64,000 bases of DNA from Methylomicrobium sp051061015 (GTDB lineage: Bacteria; Pseudomonadota; Gammaproteobacteria; Methylococcales; Methylomonadaceae), in assembly GCA_051061015.1 (NCBI GenBank), contig JBPFEG010000055.1, positions 62,001 to 126,000 of the forward strand, read 5' to 3'. Below, piece by piece: positions 58,786 to 64,000 of the stretch. Made by a program: the position numbers and the translations under genes. The notes beneath the pieces were generated by a model. It did no database searches, was not told the origin of the DNA, and saw nothing but the letters and a program-made list of their open reading frames with translations. Within the stretch, counting starts at the first letter, position 1. Each line of letters starts with the position of its first letter.

Positions 58786-61131
58786 CTAATCCCTCACCGG
58801 GGAAGGCGCCAGCACGACGCGCGAACCGTTGGATTCGGCCGGACTGACCACGCCTGCGGCTTCCATTGTTTCGATCATTGTCGCGGCCCGGTTATAGCCG
58901 ATCTTGAAACGCCGCTGTACGCTCGATATTGAGGCCTTGCGCGTCTCAGTCACGAATTGTACGGCTTGATCGTATAAGGCATCGCCCTCAGGATCGCCGA
59001 AACCGCCCGCTCCCCCTCCAAGCGTCCCGTAGCCCTCCCCTGCGTCGGAGGATTCACGGGTAATTTCCTCGAGATAATTAGTCGGTCCGGTCAGCTTCAA
59101 AAACTCGACAACGCGGTGCACTTCATGATCGTCGACGAATGCGCCGTGCGCGCGAATCGGAATACTGGTACCCGACGGCAAAAACAGCATATCGCCGTTA
59201 CCGAGCAAGGCTTCCGCCCCGCCCTGATCGAGGATGGTGCGGGAATCGATACGGGACGAGACCTGGAACGAGATACGGGTCGGGACGTTGGCTTTGATCA
59301 GCCCGGTCAGTACGTCGACAGAGGGTCGCTGCGTCGCCAGAATCAAATGAATGCCGGCCGCGCGCGCTTTTTGCGCCAGCCGCGCAATCAATTCCTCGAC
59401 CTTTTTGCCGACAATCATCATCATATCGGCTAATTCGTCGATCACGATCACAATACTGGGCAGCATCTCCAATACCGGAGGTTCTTCTCCTTCGGCCAGC
59501 GGATTCAATGCCTGGAACATCGGATCCTTGATTTTTTCACCACGCCCCTCGGCATCCGCAACCAGTTGGTTGAACCCGGCAAGGTTCCTGACACCCATCT
59601 TCGACATCAGTTTATAACGCCGCTCCATTTCCGCGACCGCCCAGCGCAACGCGTTGCTGGCTTCCTTCATATCGGTGACAACCGGCGTCAACAGGTGCGG
59701 AATCCCTTCATAAACTGAAAGTTCCAGCATTTTTGGATCGATCATGATCATCCTGACCTGTTCCGGCGTGGACTTGTACAGCATGCTCAGAATCATCGTA
59801 TTGATCGCCACCGACTTTCCCGAGCCGGTCGTGCCGGCGACCAGCGCATGAGGCATCTTACCGAGATCAGCGACCAAAGGTGCCCCGGAAATATCCTTGC
59901 CCATTGCTAGTGTCAAATTCGATTTCGACTTGGCGAAAGTACCGGAAGCGAGTAATTCGCGGAGATTGACCATTTCGCGTTCGCGGTTCGGAATTTCGAG
60001 TCCGATCACTGATTTTCCCGGAATCACTTCCACGATGCGAACACTGGTTACCGACAATGCTCTGGCCAAATCTTTCGACAGCGAACTGATTCGACTGACC
60101 TTCACGCCGGGCGCCGGTTGCAGTTCGAAACGGGTAATCACCGGGCCCGGTAGAAAACCGACGACCTCCACGTTGACGTTGAAATCCTGCAGAATATTTT
60201 CGACCAGTCTGGACATTTCTTCCAGATCGGTCTGCGTATAGCCCTTGACACGGGTATCGCGATTATCCAGCATCTCCAGCGCCGGCAGCGCGCCCTGATT
60301 CTCATAGCGCACGGGCGCCGTTTTCTTTGCGACCTGTTTGGCCACCGCTTTTTGCGCTTCGGCCAGCACTTTTTCGAGGACGGGAGACATTTTAGCCGCC
60401 ACTTTTTTGACGGTCTCATTTTCAGTTTCAGCTTTAAGCGGCAGCTTTGGTGCCGGCGCTTGCTCAACAGTTACCGGAACGCTCATCGGACCGAAAAATT
60501 CTTCAGCGTCGTCGACTTCTTCCTGCACGATAAATCTTCTGTCGTTAAAACCGGTCAATCGTCCGAACAACAGCACGGTGTATTTGCCGATCAGATCCAG
60601 CACGGACAGCCACGAAACTTTGGTAGCCAAGGTACTGCCGCCAAGCAGGCCTACCATCAAGAACAAGGTCGCGCCCGAGTTACCCAGTTTGACGACTAGC
60701 GTATTACCGATTTCCTGTCCGACAATCCCTCCGGTACTATTTGGCAAATCGATTCCTGGGCGCAGTAAATAAAGATTCAGTAAAGCCGCTGCCGAAATGA
60801 TCGTGGAGATGATACCCAGCGCATGCAGAATCAAGGGAATGACTTTAGGCACCTCATGCTGTTTATGCAGCTTAAAGCCGGCCCAAAAGATAATCAACGG
60901 GAGCGGATAGGCCAATAGTCCGAAAAAGCTGAAACTGACATCCGCAAGCCAGGCTCCAAACAGACCGCAAGCGTTTGCGATAGCCTTCGTTGTCCCGCTG
61001 TGTGTCCAGCCGGTATCCTCGAGACTGAAAGTCGCCAGCGCAATTAAAAAAAACAAGCCGCAGGCAAAAAAAACCAAAACGGCGATTTCACGCAAACCAC
61101 GAACAGTTTTTTCTTCCATTACAGCAGACAT
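58786..61131 (-). CDS. ftsK: DNA translocase FtsK
   Basis: FtsK sits at the division septum and pumps chromosome ends toward dif for resolution by XerCD. The protein (781 residues from the ATG at 61131; six more from an upstream ATG) has four membrane helices in the first 180 residues, a short linker (about 220-300), the RecA-type motor with Walker A GTTGSGKSVAIN and Walker B IVIVIDELADMMM, and the C-terminal gamma domain (SISSVQRRFKIGYNRAATMIE) that reads KOPS sites. The linker is much shorter than in E. coli, as in many other proteobacteria. Confidence 0.96.
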   Translation of the reverse strand: MSAVMEEKTVRGLREIAVLVFFACGLFFLIALATFSLEDTGWTHSGTTKAIANACGLFGAWLADVSFSFFGLLAYPLPLIIFWAGFKLHKQHEVPKVIPLILHALGIISTIISAAALLNLYLLRPGIDLPNSTGGIVGQEIGNTLVVKLGNSGATLFLMVGLLGGSTLATKVSWLSVLDLIGKYTVLLFGRLTGFNDRRFIVQEEVDDAEEFFGPMSVPVTVEQAPAPKLPLKAETENETVKKVAAKMSPVLEKVLAEAQKAVAKQVAKKTAPVRYENQGALPALEMLDNRDTRVKGYTQTDLEEMSRLVENILQDFNVNVEVVGFLPGPVITRFELQPAPGVKVSRISSLSKDLARALSVTSVRIVEVIPGKSVIGLEIPNREREMVNLRELLASGTFAKSKSNLTLAMGKDISGAPLVADLGKMPHALVAGTTGSGKSVAINTMILSMLYKSTPEQVRMIMIDPKMLELSVYEGIPHLLTPVVTDMKEASNALRWAVAEMERRYKLMSKMGVRNLAGFNQLVADAEGRGEKIKDPMFQALNPLAEGEEPPVLEMLPSIVIVIDELADMMMIVGKKVEELIARLAQKARAAGIHLILATQRPSVDVLTGLIKANVPTRISFQVSSRIDSRTILDQGGAEALLGNGDMLFLPSGTSIPIRAHGAFVDDHEVHRVVEFLKLTGPTNYLEEITRESSDAGEGYGTLGGGAGGFGDPEGDALYDQAVQFVTETRKASISSVQRRFKIGYNRAATMIETMEAAGVVSPAESNGSRVVLAPSPVRD

Positions 61132-61327
61132 AATATTTCTCGAAAACAAATACTAATAAAACATGATTATAGATCAAGCATTAAAGAGATTACATGAATA
61201 ATTTTACCGTTAGCCATTGGTTTTTTAGGGTTAAGCCCTATTTTATTCGGGTATTTTTTCAGTTTACGAACCCTACATTCATCTGCATAATTGCACATAA
61301 ATTTTGTTTATCCCTGAAGAGGTCTGA

Positions 61328-62281
61328 ATGAGTGACACCAAACACTGTCGTCTGTTAATTCTTGGCTCCGGCCCGGCTGGCTATACCGCCGCTGTCTATG
61401 CCGCAAGAGCGAACCTGAATCCGGTCATGATTACCGGTCTGCAACAAGGCGGTCAGTTGACTACTACCACTGAGGTCGATAACTGGCCCGGCGATGTTGA
61501 GGGGCTGCAAGGTCCCGACCTGATGGAGAGAATGCGCAAGCATGCCGAGCGCTTTGCCACCGAAATCATTTTTGACCATATCCATACCGCCGATTTGTCG
61601 GCAAGGCCGTTTGTGTTGACCGGAGATGCCGGACGCTATTCATGTGATGCGCTGATCATCGCGACCGGCGCGTCCGCCCGCTATTTGGGGCTCGAATCCG
61701 AGGAAGCATTTAAAGGCCGGGGTGTCTCCGCTTGCGCGACTTGTGACGGTTTTTTCTACAGGAACAAACCGGTCGCAGTCATCGGCGGCGGCAACACCGC
61801 CGTTGAAGAAGCGCTTTATCTGGCAAATATCGCCTCGCACGTGACGGTCGTACACCGTAGAGACAAATTCCGCTCCGAAAAAATCCTCACCAATAAGTTA
61901 CTCGAAAAAGCCACAAACGGCAACGTGACAATCGAGTGGAATCATACGCTGGATGAAGTGCTCGGTGACGAAATGGGCGTTACCGGCCTCCGGATAAAAC
62001 ATGCGCAATCCAGAGAAACCAAGGAGATCGACGTACACGGTGTCTTCATCGCAATCGGTCATACGCCGAACACCAACATTTTCGAAGGTCAGCTCGAAAT
62101 GGACCACGGCTATATCAAGGTCAAAAGCGGCATTACCGGCAACGCCACCGCAACCAGCATTCCCGGTGTTTTCGCGGCCGGCGATGTGATGGATGCGGTC
62201 TATAAACAGGCGATCACCTCCGCGGGTGCAGGCTGCATGGCCGCTCTGGACGCGGAAAAATATCTGGATGAATTGAAATAG
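61328..62281 (+). CDS. trxB: Thioredoxin reductase TrxB
   Basis: TrxB passes electrons from NADPH to thioredoxin through FAD and a disulfide. The 317-residue protein has the FAD motif GSGPAGYTAA, the active-site CATC in SACATCDGFFY, the NADPH motif GGGNTAVEEALYL and the C-terminal GVFAAGDVMDAVYKQAITSAG. Length is normal. A ribosome binding site (GAAGAGG) precedes the ATG. Confidence 0.97.
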   Translation: MSDTKHCRLLILGSGPAGYTAAVYAARANLNPVMITGLQQGGQLTTTTEVDNWPGDVEGLQGPDLMERMRKHAERFATEIIFDHIHTADLSARPFVLTGDAGRYSCDALIIATGASARYLGLESEEAFKGRGVSACATCDGFFYRNKPVAVIGGGNTAVEEALYLANIASHVTVVHRRDKFRSEKILTNKLLEKATNGNVTIEWNHTLDEVLGDEMGVTGLRIKHAQSRETKEIDVHGVFIAIGHTPNTNIFEGQLEMDHGYIKVKSGITGNATATSIPGVFAAGDVMDAVYKQAITSAGAGCMAALDAEKYLDELK

Positions 62282-62348
62282 GGGCGCAGGGTCTAACAGC
62301 GCAAAGGTTGCTTACCCGGACCTTGCGCTTTTAGCCATCCCTTGACTG

Positions 62349-63044
62349 ATGAAGATAGCCATTCTCGACCCCCACCGGCCAAATGAACCGTTCCCACCCT
62401 TGAATACCGCTCTAGACGAACCGAACGGGTTGCTCGCAGTGGGCGGCTGTCTGTCGGCAACACGTCTATTAAACGCCTACCGGCACGGTATTTTTCCGTG
62501 GTACAACGCCAATGAGCCGATTTTGTGGTGGTCTCCCAATCCACGCCTGGTCCTGTTTCCCGAACGTTTGCAAGTCTCCCGCAGTCTAAGAAAAACTTTA
62601 CGCAAAGACACCTTTACCGTGACTTTTGACACCGTCTTCGACAAAGTGATCCGCGCTTGCGCGAACTCCCGGCAAAACCGTGAAGGCACATGGATTACCG
62701 GGGATATTATGCACGCTTATCAAGAACTGCATCTTTTAGGGTTTGCGCATTCGGCCGAAACCTGGCGCGAAGGCGAACTGGTCGGGGGGTTATATGGCGT
62801 TGCGATAGGCCGCGTTTTTTTTGGCGAGTCGATGTTTCACACGGAGACCGATTCTTCGAAAACCGCTTTTGCGGTGCTGGTTCAGCACCTCAAAGACTGG
62901 AATTTTGAATTGATCGACTGTCAGGTTTATACGCATCATCTAGCGAGCCTAGGCGCCGAACTGATCGGTCGCAATAACTTCATGCACCTACTTGACCGTT
63001 ACTGCACCTTACCCGCGGCGTCATCTGCTTGGCAGGCCTCATGA
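62349..63044 (+). CDS. aat: Leucyl/phenylalanyl-tRNA-protein transferase Aat
   Basis: Aat adds Leu or Phe from charged tRNA to proteins with N-terminal Lys or Arg, marking them for ClpAP. The 231-residue protein shows NGLLAVGGCLSATRLLNAYRHGIFPWYN in two parts, WWSPNPRLVLFP, WREGELVGGLYGVAIGRVFFGESMFH and the terminal LIDCQVYTHHLASLGA. Its stop overlaps the bpt start (ATGA). The two N-degron enzymes therefore form one operon. Confidence 0.97.
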   Translation: MKIAILDPHRPNEPFPPLNTALDEPNGLLAVGGCLSATRLLNAYRHGIFPWYNANEPILWWSPNPRLVLFPERLQVSRSLRKTLRKDTFTVTFDTVFDKVIRACANSRQNREGTWITGDIMHAYQELHLLGFAHSAETWREGELVGGLYGVAIGRVFFGESMFHTETDSSKTAFAVLVQHLKDWNFELIDCQVYTHHLASLGAELIGRNNFMHLLDRYCTLPAASSAWQAS

Positions 63045-63751
63045 CCTCGATTCCCTTATTCATCACTGGCGATCACCCGTGCAGTTACCTTGACGGGGAA
63101 ACCGCACGCTCGGCATTCGTGCATCCAGCCTTTCGGATCACACCCGCGATCTATGAAGAACTATTAAAGCATGGTTTCCGGCGCAGCGGTAATGACGTAT
63201 ACGTGCCTCAATGCCCCCATTGTTCAGCCTGCATCCCGGCCAGAATCCCGGTTAGCCGTTTCAAACCAAACCGGCAGCAAAAACGCTGTCTGAAAAAAAA
63301 CAGCGAAACCAGTGTCATCATCAAACCGGCAATGTTCGAACAAAACCATTACGAGATGTACCTGCGTTATCAAAACAGCCGGCACGCGGAAGGCTCGATG
63401 GCGCATACCGGTCCTGAGGACTATATCGATTTTCTCGGCAGCGCATGGTGCGACACCTTATTCGCCGAGTTCTCGATTGACGGCGAACTAGCAGCCGTTG
63501 CGGTAATAGACCGCTTCGCACATGCCTGGTCGGCGGTCTATACCTTTTTCGATCCCAAATTTACCGAATTCAGTCCCGGGGTGTACGCTGTATTATGGCA
63601 GATCGAAGAAGCACGAAAACAGCAGAGCGAATTTCTGTATCTCGGCTACTGGATAAAAAACTGCCGAAAAATGGTCTATAAAAGTGTTTACCAGCCGTTA
63701 CAGGTCTATATCGACCAGCAGTGGCATGAGTTTTCGAGTTTAGAGCCCTAA
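63041..63751 (+). CDS. bpt: Aspartate/glutamate leucyltransferase Bpt (arginyltransferase family)
   Basis: Bpt transfers leucine to proteins with N-terminal Asp or Glu, a bacterial N-degron step. The 236-residue protein has the family's cysteine cluster (CSYLDG, then CPHCSACIPARIPV), SRHAEGSM and GVYAVLWQIEEAR, and ends with YLGYWIKNCRKMVYKSVYQPLQ. Its ATG at 63041 overlaps the aat stop codon. An in-frame extension upstream is not supported. Confidence 0.95.
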   Translation: MTSIPLFITGDHPCSYLDGETARSAFVHPAFRITPAIYEELLKHGFRRSGNDVYVPQCPHCSACIPARIPVSRFKPNRQQKRCLKKNSETSVIIKPAMFEQNHYEMYLRYQNSRHAEGSMAHTGPEDYIDFLGSAWCDTLFAEFSIDGELAAVAVIDRFAHAWSAVYTFFDPKFTEFSPGVYAVLWQIEEARKQQSEFLYLGYWIKNCRKMVYKSVYQPLQVYIDQQWHEFSSLEP

Positions 63752-63922
63752 GCCACTGCGGCGGTAAAGAGCTGGGATATTTATTCTTCCTTTTTAAATT
63801 CGCCTATAAGCCCTTTTTCAGGCTAAGGAATGAATGATTATCAGTTTGCATTCCCTGCTCTTTTGTCGTTAGGGGGCAGCTTATGATATGATTACCGATT
63901 TAAAATAATCAGGATCAAAATA

Positions 63923-64000
63923 ATGTCAAAAGAAGATCAAATTGAAATGGAAGGCAAGGTTATCGACACCCTTCCGAATACGATGTTTAGAGTACAACTG
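63923..64000 (+). CDS. infA: Translation initiation factor IF-1, cut by the window end
   Basis: The 26 visible residues read MSKEDQIEMEGKVIDTLPNT and then MFRVQL, which is the IF-1 N-terminus. IF-1 occupies the ribosomal A site during initiation. The order aat-bpt-infA is common in gammaproteobacteria. AGGATCA precedes the ATG. The gap 63752-63922 is AT-rich and holds nothing else that I can support. Confidence 0.93.
   Translation, partial: MSKEDQIEMEGKVIDTLPNTMFRVQL

Overview
The window reads as one contiguous piece of a gammaproteobacterial chromosome of moderate GC. The order aat-bpt-infA, an Rsd/AlgQ anti-sigma factor, an elongasome block running from mreB to rlpA and dacA and on into ybeD-lipB-lipA, and a bifunctional BirA all point that way. 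The overall protein character (PA3496-family protein, an OmpP1/FadL porin, a surface-peroxidase-like di-heme cytochrome, a TIGR03118-like protein) resembles Methylococcales methanotrophs. No methane-oxidation gene lies in the window, so that placement is an inference.

Layout. 0-2.5 kb: moaC, a TupB-like tungstate permease and a solitary lpxD. 2.5-10.5 kb: a 63-residue membrane protein, then a minus-strand run of birA-coaX-duplicated SPOR-like protein, a PilZ protein, a PA3496-family protein, glcE-glcF without glcD, and the remains of an NCS2 purine permease. 10.5-15.4 kb: an RNA-repair locus. rtcR (sigma-54 activator with a CARF sensor) diverges from a sigma-54 promoter that drives rtcB, a row of tRNA-like RNA modules and a slipin. 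15.5-25.6 kb: a beta-propeller-like secreted protein with a 9-bp repeat tail, dusA, folE-hemH, a membrane-bound MutS-like ATPase overlapping purT, a lytic transglycosylase, two adjacent frameshifted YeeE/YedE-type genes and a FadL-type porin. 25.8-31.7 kb: a class II aldolase, an Xre-RES toxin-antitoxin pair, two c-type cytochrome genes and an unrecognised membrane protein.

31.7-43.0 kb is a tightly packed minus-strand cell-shape and wall operon: mreBCD, mrdA (PBP2), rodA, mltB, rlpA, dacA, then dat, ybeD, lipB and lipA, with many start/stop overlaps. Divergent from it is gatCAB followed by rsd. 47-52.5 kb holds a UPF0182 membrane protein and a second-type elongation factor G with a strong terminator. 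52.6-58.1 kb holds another lytic transglycosylase, a small membrane protein, a kinase-like/metallophosphoesterase fusion and a three-gene set of adaptor, small GTPase and Roadblock protein. The end holds ftsK with a tiny membrane protein behind it, trxB, aat, bpt and the start of infA.

The most interesting structure is the stretch between rtcB and the slipin gene (about 13.63-13.91 kb). It contains a tRNA-like fold with an encoded CCA end but a shortened anticodon arm, directly abutted by a second tRNA-like fold with a CAU loop, then a tyrosine-type anticodon arm and a GNRA hairpin. Because RtcB is an RNA ligase and RtcR is believed to sense damaged tRNA ends, these co-transcribed tRNA mimics are good candidates for substrates, decoys or regulators. 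Other second looks: the adaptor/GTPase/Roadblock set with its kinase-phosphoesterase neighbour, the membrane MutS-like protein, an apparent ATC start for mreC, and two decaying transporter loci.
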